Shown piece after piece: positions 28,651 through 38,364 of a stretch of 64,000 nt of DNA. The position numbers were made by a program, and so were the translations under genes. The notes beneath the pieces were generated by a model, which was given only the letters and a program-made list of their open reading frames with translations, had not been told where the DNA came from and did not search any database. Location: NCBI RefSeq assembly GCF_900198405.1, contig NZ_FZMR01000002.1, forward strand, positions 108,564 through 172,563. The letters run 5' to 3'. Origin of the DNA: Helicobacter cetorum (GTDB taxonomy: Bacteria; Campylobacterota; Campylobacteria; Campylobacterales; Helicobacteraceae). Position 1 is the stretch's first letter. Each line of letters opens with the position of its first letter.

Positions 28651-29382
28651 TTATTCTTGGCTTTCTATAGGTAGTTCCAAACTTTCAGTGTATAAAATAC
28701 GCCCACAATGCGGACAAGTGACAATATCCCCACTACTTAAAACTTCTGAATAAGTCTTGTCATTCAATCTAATAAAGCAACCCCCACAAGCTTGTTTTTT
28801 TATGGTTACAATGCTGGTATTTTTCGCCCATCTTCTAATTCTTTCATAAAAGCTATAGATTTTAGGCTCCATTTTTCCTACTAAATCTTCTTTCTTTTTA
28901 AAGATTTTTTGTTGGGTTTCTTTGATATTTTGGACTTCGCTTTCTACGGAGCTTTCTAAAACATTTGCTAATTTTTCAAGCTCTAACATTTCATTTTTTA
29001 AGCTCTCTTGTCTCTCGCTTTTATGCTTGATTTCATTTTGTAAATTTTCAATTTCTCTATTAGCCTGACTAGAACGCTCTTTAGCAATATCTTCTTCAAT
29101 ATTTAAAGAACGCAATTCCCTTTCAGATTTAATCTCACTCATTTTCTTTTGAATACTAGCAATTTTAGCGTTAGTGTCTTGTAAGGTTTGCTCATTCTTA
29201 GAGACTTGTAGTTTTAGGGCTAGTTTTTCTTCTTCTAAATTTAAAGCCTCTTTATTCTTATTTTCTCTATCATTCAGTGCTTTATCTAAGTCTTTACGCT
29301 TTTCTCTAATGAGTGGCTCTAAAGAGTCAATTTCTTTATCCAAATTAGAAATTTCAATCAATTGTTTGAGATGAATATTCAT
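28651..29382 (-). CDS. Coiled-coil zinc-ribbon protein, HP0958 type (RpoN and flaA mRNA regulator)
   Basis: A 243-residue protein with a long antiparallel coiled coil (about 1-175, charged heptads) and a C-terminal zinc ribbon formed by KQACGGCFIRLN and VTCPHCGRILY. In H. pylori the orthologue HP0958 protects RpoN from turnover and binds flaA mRNA, so it is needed for flagella; that function is taken from the literature, and the domain layout fits exactly. DUF164/CT398 family. It is encoded between the NIF3 gene and waaA. Confidence 0.92.
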   Translation of the reverse strand: MNIHLKQLIEISNLDKEIDSLEPLIREKRKDLDKALNDRENKNKEALNLEEEKLALKLQVSKNEQTLQDTNAKIASIQKKMSEIKSERELRSLNIEEDIAKERSSQANREIENLQNEIKHKSERQESLKNEMLELEKLANVLESSVESEVQNIKETQQKIFKKKEDLVGKMEPKIYSFYERIRRWAKNTSIVTIKKQACGGCFIRLNDKTYSEVLSSGDIVTCPHCGRILYTESLELPIESQE

Positions 29383-29396
29383 AAAACAGCTTTCCT

Positions 29397-30128
29397 TTAA
29401 ATGATTTGCAAGGGGTTTTTAAAAGTTTCTATTGTAACCAAATAATCATAAGAATGCAAAATTTCAGCCATAATTTGTGCGAACGCTCTTTCACTATAAT
29501 AATGCGTCGCATCAATTAAGCTTATACCTAAAGATTTGGCTATCATAGAGTCATGGTATTTAATATCGCCAGTGATTAAGCAAGCTTCTTTTTTTAAAGA
29601 ATGGATTGCAAACGCTCCAGCTCCGCATACAAACGCCACTTCTTTAATCATTTGAGAGCCTTTAGCGCATGCTAATTTTTCAACTCCCAAACGAGACTTG
29701 ACATGCTCTAAAAGTTTATCAAACTCCCAATTTAAACTTTCTTTAACTAAGATGAGATTTTTTTCTATTAGATTATCAAAACCTAAAAGTGTCTTAGCAA
29801 AATGCTTGTTTAAATGCGTTTTATCAAAATTTGTATGCATGCTAATGAGCGAAATATTTTTTTGAATTAAAAGTTTTAAAATATTACTAGGATAAGTAGT
29901 ATAATCAAGCGTTTTTAAGGGCTTAAAAATTAAAGGGTGGTGCGTGATGATTAAAGCATTTTCTTTAGCGTTAGTAGCGATCTCAAGCGTTATTTCTAAG
30001 CATGTAATCATCTCACTAATTTCATTATTTTTACTCCCTAAATTCAATCCGCTATTATCCCAAGATTCTTGAAGTTCAAAAGGTGAAAGATTGTTTAAAA
30101 TTTCAAGCACTTCCCCTACTAATGCCAT
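29397..30128 (-). CDS. NIF3/YbgI-family dinuclear metal protein
   Basis: A 243-residue protein of the Nif3 family (GTP cyclohydrolase I type 2-like). Metal-binding landmarks: ALIITHHPLIFKPLKTL (His pair), SMHTNFDK and ATHYYSERAF near the C-terminus. Family proteins form hexamers with two metals per subunit; the physiological role is not established. RBS AGGCTTAAAA-type spacing is weak, because the start lies one base after the glyQ stop, so translation is coupled. Confidence 0.88.
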   Translation of the reverse strand: MALVGEVLEILNNLSPFELQESWDNSGLNLGSKNNEISEMITCLEITLEIATNAKENALIITHHPLIFKPLKTLDYTTYPSNILKLLIQKNISLISMHTNFDKTHLNKHFAKTLLGFDNLIEKNLILVKESLNWEFDKLLEHVKSRLGVEKLACAKGSQMIKEVAFVCGAGAFAIHSLKKEACLITGDIKYHDSMIAKSLGISLIDATHYYSERAFAQIMAEILHSYDYLVTIETFKNPLQII

Positions 30129-30130
30129 TT

Positions 30131-31030
30131 TTAAGCCTTTGAAGTTAAAGCGTTTTTTAGCCGCTCTTCTCTTTCTTCTTCTTGCTCTTTATATAATACA
30201 GCACAGCCTTTGGCTAAATCTCTGATTTGTAAAATATAGTTTTGTCTCTGTGCGACAGAAATCGCCTTTCTAGCATCTAAAATATTGAAAAAATGCGAGC
30301 ATAACATCACAAAATCATAAGCTGCTAAAGGAAGTTTATTTTCTAAGCAATGCAAGGCTTCTGTTTTAGCGTTTTTAAACATTTCTAACAATCTCTCTAC
30401 GCTCGCTACTTCAAAATGATACTTGCTAAACTCATATTCACTTTCTAAATGCACTTGAGCGTAACGCACGCTCTCACTATGATTTTTCGCCCATTCAATC
30501 TCTAGTATGCTCTCTACTCTTTGCACATACATCGCTAATCTTTCTAAGCCATAAGTGATTTCTACAGGAATGGGGTTACAAGCAATTCCCCCTACTTGTT
30601 GAAAATATGTAAATTGTGTAACTTCCATGCCATCAAGCCACACTTCCCAGCCTAGCCCCCATGCCCCTAGAGTGGGGCTTTCCCAGTTATCTTCTACAAA
30701 TCGTATATCATGCTCATTGAGATTTATCCCTAGAACTTCCAAGCTTTTTAAATACAATTCTTGAATGTTAGAAGGGCTTGGCTTAATCACCACTTGAAAT
30801 TGATAATAACTCCCTAAGCGGTTAGGATTCTCTCCATAACGCCCATCAGTAGGCCGTCTAGATGGAGCGACATAAGCCACATTCCAAGGCTTTTTATCCA
30901 AACTTCTTAAAAGCGTGGCAGGATGGAATGTCCCAGCCCCTGCAGGAATATCATAAGGTTGAATGACTAAACAACCTTGATTTTTCCAATATTCTTGTAA
31001 TTTTAATAATAAACTTGAAAAATCTTGCAT
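30131..31030 (-). CDS. glyQ: Glycyl-tRNA synthetase alpha subunit
   Basis: A 299-residue class II catalytic subunit of the bacterial alpha2-beta2 GlyRS. Landmarks: [17 protein letters not shown] at the N-terminus, [30 protein letters not shown] (class II motif 2 area), [18 protein letters not shown] (motif 3 area). Normal length. The beta subunit, glyS, is encoded separately 9 kb away, as in H. pylori. Confidence 0.97.
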   Translation of the reverse strand: MQDFSSLLLKLQEYWKNQGCLVIQPYDIPAGAGTFHPATLLRSLDKKPWNVAYVAPSRRPTDGRYGENPNRLGSYYQFQVVIKPSPSNIQELYLKSLEVLGINLNEHDIRFVEDNWESPTLGAWGLGWEVWLDGMEVTQFTYFQQVGGIACNPIPVEITYGLERLAMYVQRVESILEIEWAKNHSESVRYAQVHLESEYEFSKYHFEVASVERLLEMFKNAKTEALHCLENKLPLAAYDFVMLCSHFFNILDARKAISVAQRQNYILQIRDLAKGCAVLYKEQEEEREERLKNALTSKA

Positions 31031-31041
31031 GTTCTATCCTT

Positions 31042-31980
31042 TTAAGTGCGTCTAATCAAATCATTCATGCTCTCTAGCACATTTTTACCTTTTAAAAGCA
31101 AGGCTAACTCACTCGCAATAGGCGTATAAATATTATATTTTTTAGCAATTTCTACAATGGCATTAGTCGTTTTCACCCCTTCAGCCACTTCGCCTAATTC
31201 TTCTAAAATATTCTCTAAAGGTTTATTTTGAGCTAACCCCAAACCCACACGATAATTCCTTGACAAAATAGAATTAGCGGTTAAAAATAAATCTCCAGCT
31301 CCAGAGAGACCTAAAAAAGTCTCCGTTTTACCCCCAAAAAACGCTCCAAAGCGTTGCATTTCCACTAAGCCACGAGATAATAAACTAGCCTTAGCACTAT
31401 TACCGAGTTTCAAGCCATCACACACGCCCCCAGCAATGGCTATCACATTTTTATACGCTCCAGCAATTTCGCCCCCTATAATATCCTCTTGAGCGTAAGA
31501 GCGGATAAATGAGGGCATTTTATGCGAAAACTCTAACGCCAAATCTTTATTATGAGAGTGTATCACTAACGCACAAGGCAAACCTTGAATGATTTCAGTT
31601 GCAAAACTAGGACCGGCTAAAAAACACAAATGGCTAGGCTCAATAAATTCTTCAGCGATTTCACTCACAAACGCTCTGTTTAAGACCTCTATCCCTTTAG
31701 ATGCGATTAAAACTTTCGCATTTTTGGATAGATTAGCATTTTTAAACCATTCTCTTAAATGTTGCACACTAATTGCTACAACATACAATTGTGATTGCAA
31801 ACCTTCTTTTAAACTCACTTGTTCTATAGGGGTAGAACCTTTAGAAACTAGCGTATCATTAAGTTTTTTCAAAGGCTCTTTTAAATCCCGCCTTGAGATG
31901 ATTTTAACCCGATTTTTTTCTCCAAAAGCAAAGGCTAAAGCCCTCCCCCACGCTCCGCCACCAAACACTGAAATATCCAT
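31042..31980 (-). CDS. gpsA: Glycerol-3-phosphate dehydrogenase [NAD(P)+]
   Basis: A 312-residue cytosolic enzyme that reduces dihydroxyacetone phosphate to sn-glycerol 3-phosphate for phospholipid synthesis. N-terminal Rossmann start [17 protein letters not shown], then [38 protein letters not shown] with the catalytic Lys, and [14 protein letters not shown]. Full length. It begins the same-strand block ending with waaA and rdxA. Upstream there is a synteny break to a hop gene. Confidence 0.96.
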   Translation of the reverse strand: MDISVFGGGAWGRALAFAFGEKNRVKIISRRDLKEPLKKLNDTLVSKGSTPIEQVSLKEGLQSQLYVVAISVQHLREWFKNANLSKNAKVLIASKGIEVLNRAFVSEIAEEFIEPSHLCFLAGPSFATEIIQGLPCALVIHSHNKDLALEFSHKMPSFIRSYAQEDIIGGEIAGAYKNVIAIAGGVCDGLKLGNSAKASLLSRGLVEMQRFGAFFGGKTETFLGLSGAGDLFLTANSILSRNYRVGLGLAQNKPLENILEELGEVAEGVKTTNAIVEIAKKYNIYTPIASELALLLKGKNVLESMNDLIRRT

Positions 31981-32067
31981 TAAAACCTTACGCTTATTGA
32001 TTTTTTTATAAAACTTCGCATTTTACAACAATAACTCTAAAATAGCCCTTATTTAACCCCCACTATT

Positions 32068-33348
32068 TTAAAACAAGTAATAATAACTCACAAACAAGCT
32101 ATAAAACATGTTGTTTTGCACCTCATAAGTCTTATCTTTTGTTTTTAAGGAAACGCTTGGGTTTTTGATGAATGGCACTCTCACGCCTAGATTAAACTCA
32201 TGCGTGTGGTTTAAAACCATTCTAAGCCCGGTATGCAAAAACGCATCAAATTTAGTGTTACTCACATTTTGGCGTTCAATCTGTGTGATAGAAGTGTTTC
32301 CGGCGATATTAATTCCAGCAAACACACCAAAAATAGGACTGCTATCATTATTATCTATGATGTTGGCTAAAAAGTCTGCTCCGCCCCCATAAAGAATGTT
32401 AGAGCTAGAAAAATAGGTGTTAGTATAAAGATATTCAATATTTATATAACCTCTAAACCCAAATCTAGGCTTAAAAAAGTATTTATACCCTAGCGCTAGA
32501 CTGCCTCCATAATGCACACCGGTTTCTTTAGAGGTTGTGATAGTGGGTTGGGAGTTTTGGGATTTTTGAGATGAAACGCTAACAAGTGAGCTAGTGGTTT
32601 GGTTACTTTTATTGGCTAATAATCTATAGAGAGAATTTGTCATGTTTGGCATGCCTAGTCTAGCAAGACTAGCAAAAACCAATGGTCCTTTACTATAACA
32701 ATTTTGGTTCATCAAACTTTCATCAGTATATCCTTGAGGAATTGGAAGATTAGGATAGTTTTGTGGAATGGGACAACCTTGAACCGGCAATGCTGCGCTT
32801 GGATTGTCATGTTCATTAAAATATCTATTATAGTTTTGTTCATAATCTTTTGCGTGTGGTCCCCACATACTCCAACAATTATGAAGTGGCTCATTAAACC
32901 TTTTTGTTGCTGTTTCACAATATTTGTTAAATTTATCCCAATCTGGTGTTTTTTGGGCATTTTCTATAGCTTGATTTTTTTCATCTAAATATTTTTTTAC
33001 TGCTTCTTCATAATCTTGTTTTGCTTGTTGTTCTTTTTGAGTATTAGGGCTTTGGGGTTGACTTGGTTGAGAAGGAGAGGGGCTTGGTTTAGCCTCAGGC
33101 TTTTCTGGTTCTTGTGGCTTAGGAGCTGGCGAGGGGCTTGGCTTAGTGCTTGGAGAACTTGGGGTTTGTGGGATAGGTTGCGGACTAACAGATGGGGTGA
33201 TAGGCTCAGTTCTAGGAGGTTCAAAAGTGGTTATAGTGCGTTTTTGCTCTCCTTGTCCTACTAGAAAGCTACCGCCCGCATACCACGAACTCTCCTCAGC
33301 CCTTAAATCAGTTAAAAAAGCTAAAGGAACGAGCAATAAAGGTCTCAT
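32068..33348 (-). CDS. Hop-family outer membrane protein with a long proline-rich insert
   Basis: A 426-residue OMP: signal peptide MRPLLLVPLAFLTDLRA, mature start SSWYAGGSFLVGQ, then residues about 40-115 of Pro/Ser/Lys/Gln repeats (PSPSPAPKPQEPEKPEAKP-like), a charged helical stretch, a loop with cysteines (NKYCETATK, LHNCWSMWG, VQGCPIPQ, NQNCYSK) and a C-terminal barrel: HYGGSLALGYKYFFKPRFGF, GVFAGINIAGN, FNLGVRIPFIKNPSVSLK and terminal SLFVSYYYLF. The last motifs are classic Hop. The start is preceded by AGGGGAGGGGA. An upstream ATG at about 33395 is in another frame and meets a TGA at the true start. The proline segment is unusual and may span the cell surface. Confidence 0.85.
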   Translation of the reverse strand: MRPLLLVPLAFLTDLRAEESSWYAGGSFLVGQGEQKRTITTFEPPRTEPITPSVSPQPIPQTPSSPSTKPSPSPAPKPQEPEKPEAKPSPSPSQPSQPQSPNTQKEQQAKQDYEEAVKKYLDEKNQAIENAQKTPDWDKFNKYCETATKRFNEPLHNCWSMWGPHAKDYEQNYNRYFNEHDNPSAALPVQGCPIPQNYPNLPIPQGYTDESLMNQNCYSKGPLVFASLARLGMPNMTNSLYRLLANKSNQTTSSLVSVSSQKSQNSQPTITTSKETGVHYGGSLALGYKYFFKPRFGFRGYINIEYLYTNTYFSSSNILYGGGADFLANIIDNNDSSPIFGVFAGINIAGNTSITQIERQNVSNTKFDAFLHTGLRMVLNHTHEFNLGVRVPFIKNPSVSLKTKDKTYEVQNNMFYSLFVSYYYLF

Positions 33349-33920
33349 AAGTCCCCTCCCCTAGAGCTTGTTTTTTGATTTGAAAAGGTGTTACAAAAAT
33401 TCATATTCAATTCCTAATAGTAGATTAATGATTCAATGGAAATATAGCAACAAAAAAGTAATTTTTTACTTTATTTAGACTAATTTATAGAATGTTATTT
33501 TTTATGTAAAATTTCGTAATCTTTATATAAAAGAAAACCGCTTAAACTACCTTATTTTAGGCGTTCATGCGATTGAAATCATTGGTGTTTTTGAGAAGTT
33601 TTAGGTGCATTCAAAAGCTGTTATTCTCATTTTTAAATAATTTGTTACATAAATAAACACTATAGCATTAAATAAAAGCTATATTTTGACTGATTTATCA
33701 AAAACTTTTATAAAAATTTTGGCATTCGCTCTCTTATGGTATTAAGATTTCATTTTGTGTTTTTTAACTCTGCTATCAATCAATACTAATTGGTTTTGAT
33801 TGATTGATTTTTTAAGGGGTTATTGCTCTTAATTTTATAAACCCTTTATTTTTGGCTTTAAAAAGGGGTGTTTTAAGCCTTTTATCGCTCGTATTTTCTT
33901 GCTATACTCCACTACATGTT
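33349..33920. other. Gene-poor gap between the Hop gene and the czn operon
   Basis: About 570 AT-rich bases with no convincing ORF in any frame. It contains a weak inverted repeat ATCAATCAA/TTGATTGAT around 33775-33807 followed by TTTTTT, possibly a terminator remnant, and a plus-strand -10-like TATACT near 33903 that has no plus-strand gene behind it. In H. pylori several genes including vapD lie here; I see no readable remnant of them. Confidence 0.5.
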
Positions 33921-34202
33921 TTAGCATTCATGCACTTGAGAGTAAAACAGCCTAATATCTTTAGAAACAAATCTTTCTCGCATGGCTTTACCAAGCCTTA
34001 TAGCCTCTTCTTCTTGTAGAAAAAGCCTTACTTTTGTATAGTCTTTACAACCGCTCACTTGCTCTTTTTCGCTGAGAAGTTTTGAGGGCGAGGCATATTT
34101 ATGGCATGGTATGCAGAAAAAATCATCAAAGCCTTGTTCAAATAAAAAATCTATTAGTGTGTCCTTTGAGCCAATATCGGTATAAACTTCTAAAGCAACC
34201 AT
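33921..34202 (-). CDS. Small PII-like protein with Cys/His motif, encoded after cznA (DUF3240-like)
   Basis: A 93-residue cytosolic protein starting VALEVYTDIGSKDTLIDFL, which resembles the first strand and helix of PII-like DUF3240 proteins often encoded with RND metal pumps. It carries FFCIPCHKY, SGCKDY and the C-terminal SQVHEC, five possible metal ligands. There is no signal peptide, so the CxxCH motif is not a cytochrome haem site. It lies 29 bases after the cznA stop, so it is part of the cznC-B-A operon, and is probably a metal-responsive partner or chaperone; that role is inferred. Same position as H. pylori HP0968. Confidence 0.75.
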   Translation of the reverse strand: MVALEVYTDIGSKDTLIDFLFEQGFDDFFCIPCHKYASPSKLLSEKEQVSGCKDYTKVRLFLQEEEAIRLGKAMRERFVSKDIRLFYSQVHEC

Positions 34203-34231
34203 AAAAAAAACCTTTTAGCAATAATCTTAAT

Positions 34232-37200
34232 TCACACGATTTTAATCTTTTTAGCAATCAGCATAAACATAGGCGGTAATAAGAGCAAGGTTAAAGCACT
34301 TGAAGTTACTAAGCCCCCAAGCACAACAATCGCCAGGGGCTTTTGAACTTCTGAGCCTACGCTATGCGAAAATAATAAGGGGATCAGGCCTAAACCTGCA
34401 ATACAAGCGGTCATTAAAACCGGTCTTAAACGCCTTTTTGCCCCCTGCAAAACGCACTCTTCTATGCTTTTTCCTTGTGATAGAAGCTCTTTGAAATAAC
34501 CTATCATCACTACGCCATTTAAAACTGCAATCCCAAAAAGAGCGATAAAGCCCACGCTCGCTGGCACTGAAATATACTCTCCTACTAAAAATAATGCAAT
34601 CAACCCACCGGTTACTGCAAAAGGAATGTTTAAAAGAATGAGTAAAGCTAAAGGAATATTTTTAAAAGTGAAAAAGAGAATGAAAAAAATCGCTAGTATG
34701 CTTAAAGGAATAACCGTTGAAAGCCTAGCATTAGCCCGTTCTTGATTTTCAAACTGCCCTCCATAAGTAATAAAATAGCTTGAGGGTAATTTAACTTGCT
34801 CTTTTATAACTCTTTTAGCCTCTTCTACAAAGGAATTTAAGTCTCGCCCTACTACATTGCTACGCACCACGCTCATACGCCTTGAATTTTCCCTTGCGAT
34901 AGAAACAGGACCATCCACTTCTTTAATATCAGCAATAGAAGTAATAGGCACTGCCACACCATACCTAGAAGTTAATTCAAGGCTTTTTAGCTTGGTAATT
35001 GAGCTTACAAAATCACTCTCTTGACGGATTATAACCGGTGTGCGTGAAATTCCTGTAGGAATCGTATCTACAATCAAGCCTTCTAAAGCAGATTTTAAAA
35101 ATCTTGAAAATTCATCACTAGCAATGCCTACATTAGCCATAGCCTCTTTGTCTGGGGTTACATACAAGTAGTTTACGCCCTCATTAAGAGTGGTTAAAAC
35201 TTCACTAGAACCTTTAATACCCTTTAAAAGCTGTGCAATTTGAAAGCTCAATTCGTTTAATTTAGAAATATCTTCGCCAAAAATTTTAATCGCTAAATCC
35301 CCTCTAACACCGGTTAGCATTTCAGAAATTCTCATTTCAATGGGTTGAGTAAAGGAAAAGTTAATCCCTTTAAAACCCTCTAAAGAGTCCATAATTTTTT
35401 GTAATAACTGCTCTTTATTTTTAACTGACCATTCTTTTTTGGGAATAAAAGAAATGAAAGTATCAGTTTGATTCAAACCCCCTAAATCAAGTCCTATTTC
35501 ATCAACTCCGGTGCGTGCGACTATGGTTTTAACTTCTTTAACATTATTTTTTATCGCTTTTTCAATCTTTAGCATAAGCTCTTTAGACTGCTCTAAGGAA
35601 ATAGAAGGAGTAGTTTCTACGCTCAAAACCACATCACCCTCATCTAAAGTGGGCATAAAAGTTTTACCCACAAAAGGAAATAATGAAAGACTAGCCACCA
35701 AGAATATAAACGCTCCAACGATAACTTTCTTGGGATTATGCAGAAAAAATTCTAATAAAGGAGCATAGATTTTATTTAAAAATCTCGTTAAAAAGGTTTC
35801 GCTATGGTGTGTGGCTTTTAATACAATAGAACTCATCACAGGAATAATAGTGATAGATAAAACTAGCGTGCCTAAAAGCGCATAAACAATACTTTGAGCT
35901 AAAGGCTTAAACATCTTGCCTTCTAAACCTTGCAAGGTTAAAATCGGCACAAAAAATACGATGATAATAATTACCCCACTCACTACTGAAACAGCTATTT
36001 CTTTACATGAACGATAAATTGTATGGAGTTTGGTCGTAGTGGTATTAGTGCTTAATTTTTCAAAAGCGTTTTCTACCACTACGACTGCGGAGTCTATTAG
36101 CATGCCTATAGCAATAATCAAACCGCCTAAACTCATTAGATTTAAGGTTAAATCACTTATTTTAATCAAAATAAAAGCCACTGACAAGCTTAGGGGTAAA
36201 ATCACACCCACTGCAACGCTCGCTCGTAAATTCCCCAAGAATAAAAAGAGTGTGATAACAATCAGCACTACCGCCTCTATTAAAGTTTTAGAGACGGTTG
36301 CAATGGCTTTTTGCGTAAATTCACTGCGGTCATAAAACACATTTATAGACACATTTTTAGGCAAAAGGGGTTTTAACTCTTCTAATTTTTGACGCACTTG
36401 CGTGATAATTTGCTTAGAATTGGCTCCTTTTAAAGAAAGCACCAAACCCTCTGTAGTCTCGCCTATGCCATCTTTTGTAACAAAGCCTAAGCGAGTGCGA
36501 GACTCACTCACCACTTTAGCAAAATCCTTGATATGCAAATGCCCCATTTTAGTAGAAACGGTGATTTTACCAATATCTTCTAAAGTAAGTGATGCGGTTT
36601 GGATTTTGACTAAAAAAGTTTCGCCATCTCTATCTACTCGCCCTGCTCCGCTGTTTCTCAAGTTTGCCCTTAAGACTTCTTCTAAGTCAGAAATACTTAC
36701 GCCAAGTCTAGCCATATCATTAAAATCTGGAACAATCACAAACGCCCTACTAAAACCTCCAATAGAATTGACATCAGCTACACCACTAATCATTCTTAAC
36801 TGCGGACGGATAACAAAATCTAAAAGCTGGCGTTTTTCTATCTCAGTAATATCCCCATCAATAGTAAACATAAACATGTCTGATAGTGGTGTAACAATGG
36901 GTGCCATGCCCCCTTCAACCCCTACGGGTAAATCTTTCATTACGCTTGTCAGTCGCTCATTAACCATGTTTCTAGCTAGATAAATATCCACGCTATCATC
37001 AAAATCTATCGTAATGTCTGAAATGGAATATTTAGAAACACTTCTTAAAGATTTCTGCCCTTTTAAGCCTAAAAGCTCTAATTCTAAAGGACGCACAATG
37101 TTGTTTTCCATTTCTTCAGGGCTAGAACCCGGAAGTTTTAAAATGATTTTTACTTGAGTGGGCGAAATATCTGGGAAAGCATCTACAGGAGTGGTGATAA

Positions 37201-37291
37201 AACTATAAGTTCCAAAAAATAAAACCAACACTGCACATACAATCACTACAACTCGTTGGCGTAAGGAAAACTCAATGATAGAGGCTAACAT
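34232..37291 (-). CDS. cznA: RND heavy-metal efflux transporter CznA
   Basis: A 1019-residue HME-type RND transporter that exports Cd, Zn and Ni out of the cell with proton antiport. The TM4 landmark GMLIDSAVVVVENAFEK (about 395) carries the Asp and Glu typical of the heavy-metal subgroup, unlike the Asp pair of HefC. N-terminus FSLRQRVVVIVCAVLVLFFGTYSF is TM1; SLSVAFILIKI and KRRLRPVLMTACIAGLGLIP are TM motifs. In H. pylori CznABC is needed for metal resistance and for tuning urease. The start overlaps the cznB stop by one base. Confidence 0.94.
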   Translation of the reverse strand: MLASIIEFSLRQRVVVIVCAVLVLFFGTYSFITTPVDAFPDISPTQVKIILKLPGSSPEEMENNIVRPLELELLGLKGQKSLRSVSKYSISDITIDFDDSVDIYLARNMVNERLTSVMKDLPVGVEGGMAPIVTPLSDMFMFTIDGDITEIEKRQLLDFVIRPQLRMISGVADVNSIGGFSRAFVIVPDFNDMARLGVSISDLEEVLRANLRNSGAGRVDRDGETFLVKIQTASLTLEDIGKITVSTKMGHLHIKDFAKVVSESRTRLGFVTKDGIGETTEGLVLSLKGANSKQIITQVRQKLEELKPLLPKNVSINVFYDRSEFTQKAIATVSKTLIEAVVLIVITLFLFLGNLRASVAVGVILPLSLSVAFILIKISDLTLNLMSLGGLIIAIGMLIDSAVVVVENAFEKLSTNTTTTKLHTIYRSCKEIAVSVVSGVIIIIVFFVPILTLQGLEGKMFKPLAQSIVYALLGTLVLSITIIPVMSSIVLKATHHSETFLTRFLNKIYAPLLEFFLHNPKKVIVGAFIFLVASLSLFPFVGKTFMPTLDEGDVVLSVETTPSISLEQSKELMLKIEKAIKNNVKEVKTIVARTGVDEIGLDLGGLNQTDTFISFIPKKEWSVKNKEQLLQKIMDSLEGFKGINFSFTQPIEMRISEMLTGVRGDLAIKIFGEDISKLNELSFQIAQLLKGIKGSSEVLTTLNEGVNYLYVTPDKEAMANVGIASDEFSRFLKSALEGLIVDTIPTGISRTPVIIRQESDFVSSITKLKSLELTSRYGVAVPITSIADIKEVDGPVSIARENSRRMSVVRSNVVGRDLNSFVEEAKRVIKEQVKLPSSYFITYGGQFENQERANARLSTVIPLSILAIFFILFFTFKNIPLALLILLNIPFAVTGGLIALFLVGEYISVPASVGFIALFGIAVLNGVVMIGYFKELLSQGKSIEECVLQGAKRRLRPVLMTACIAGLGLIPLLFSHSVGSEVQKPLAIVVLGGLVTSSALTLLLLPPMFMLIAKKIKIV

Positions 37292-38364
37292 TATTCTTCC
37301 CCTAAGTGGTTTATCATGCCTTTTAATCCAATTAATGCCCCTATTGCCACGCTATCACTAGGCTTTAAACTTTGGCTACTGACTACAAAAATCTTATTTC
37401 GTTCCTCTAAAACATGCACTGCAATTGGTTTAAACCCCTTAGTTGTCCTAATGAATGCTAGATAGTCTTTGCCATTTCTAATTAAAGCTTGCGATGGCAC
37501 AAATACAGAGCCTTTGGGCTGAGAACCTTGAATATAAACTTCCACCATTTCGCCCACATGATAATTGCCTTGGTCAATTAGGGCGGTGGCTAAAATGGTG
37601 TTAGACCCCCTATCTAAAACCACTGAAATACTTTGAATAACCCCAATTTTAATGCCATTCTCATCATAAACCGGAGAATGCCTTTTAATATTTTTGGATA
37701 CATCTACCGGTAATTTAATGCGTGCGATAAGGTTATTACTCTTAGAAATACGCACATAGCTAGTGAAAGCTAAAATCTTTTCGCCAGCATTCTTAGGGGC
37801 GACGGATAATAAACCATTATCTCTAGCGATAATCCTAAAGCCATAATTACCTTTAGGATTTTTAGGGTCTATACCAAAGCCTTTAAAAGTGCTTTCTAAT
37901 TGCTCCACCTTAAGACGCATTTCTTCACTAGCTAAAAAACTTGTTTGATACTCTCTCTTAGAAACCACCCCTGCTTTGTATAGCTCTAAATCTTTTTTGG
38001 TAACATCAGTAGCAATTTTTAATTTATTTTGATTGTTTTGTAATTCAAAATAGAGATTACTCAAGCTAATAGAGCTGACTTCACAAATCATATCGCCCTT
38101 TTGCACTTGCTCGCCCTCTCGCTTATACACAGCTACTACTGAGGCATCAAAACTCAAGCTTTGAACCACAGAACTCTTGCTATCAAAATCAATATAAGCG
38201 TTAAAAGGAAGTCCCTTGCTAAAAATCTCTTTATCTAGTCTAATCACATGCAAGCCCATGTGCTTGAGCTGTTTTTCATCTAGGACAATCTCTTCATAAT
38301 CTTTTGCCCTTAAAAAAACTCCTAAAATTACACACAAAAAGATTAAGCATAATGATTTTTTCAA
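37291..38364 (-). CDS. cznB: Heavy-metal efflux adaptor CznB
   Basis: A 357-residue membrane fusion protein linking CznA to the CznC channel. Signal segment SLCLIFLCVILGVFLRAK, then a lipoyl/barrel core (LSFDASVVAVYKREGEQVQKGDM), an alpha hairpin (FELQNNQNKLKIATDVTKK) and beta domains with SVFVPSQALIRNGKDYLAFI near the C-terminus. Length is typical. The ATG overlaps the cznC stop (ATGA), and the gene runs into cznA by one base, so the three genes are translated as a unit. Confidence 0.9.
   Translation of the reverse strand: MKKSLCLIFLCVILGVFLRAKDYEEIVLDEKQLKHMGLHVIRLDKEIFSKGLPFNAYIDFDSKSSVVQSLSFDASVVAVYKREGEQVQKGDMICEVSSISLSNLYFELQNNQNKLKIATDVTKKDLELYKAGVVSKREYQTSFLASEEMRLKVEQLESTFKGFGIDPKNPKGNYGFRIIARDNGLLSVAPKNAGEKILAFTSYVRISKSNNLIARIKLPVDVSKNIKRHSPVYDENGIKIGVIQSISVVLDRGSNTILATALIDQGNYHVGEMVEVYIQGSQPKGSVFVPSQALIRNGKDYLAFIRTTKGFKPIAVHVLEERNKIFVVSSQSLKPSDSVAIGALIGLKGMINHLGEE

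Noticed and set aside
33700..33815. Direct repeats and TTGATTGATTGATT runs as a CRISPR-like or attachment site
   Set aside because: Only short AT-rich repetition with one weak inverted repeat; no spacers and no cas genes, no integrase.
36402..36983. A 193-residue plus-strand open frame inside cznA
   Set aside because: Antisense shadow of a conserved RND gene; codon use matches the opposite strand and no RBS fits.
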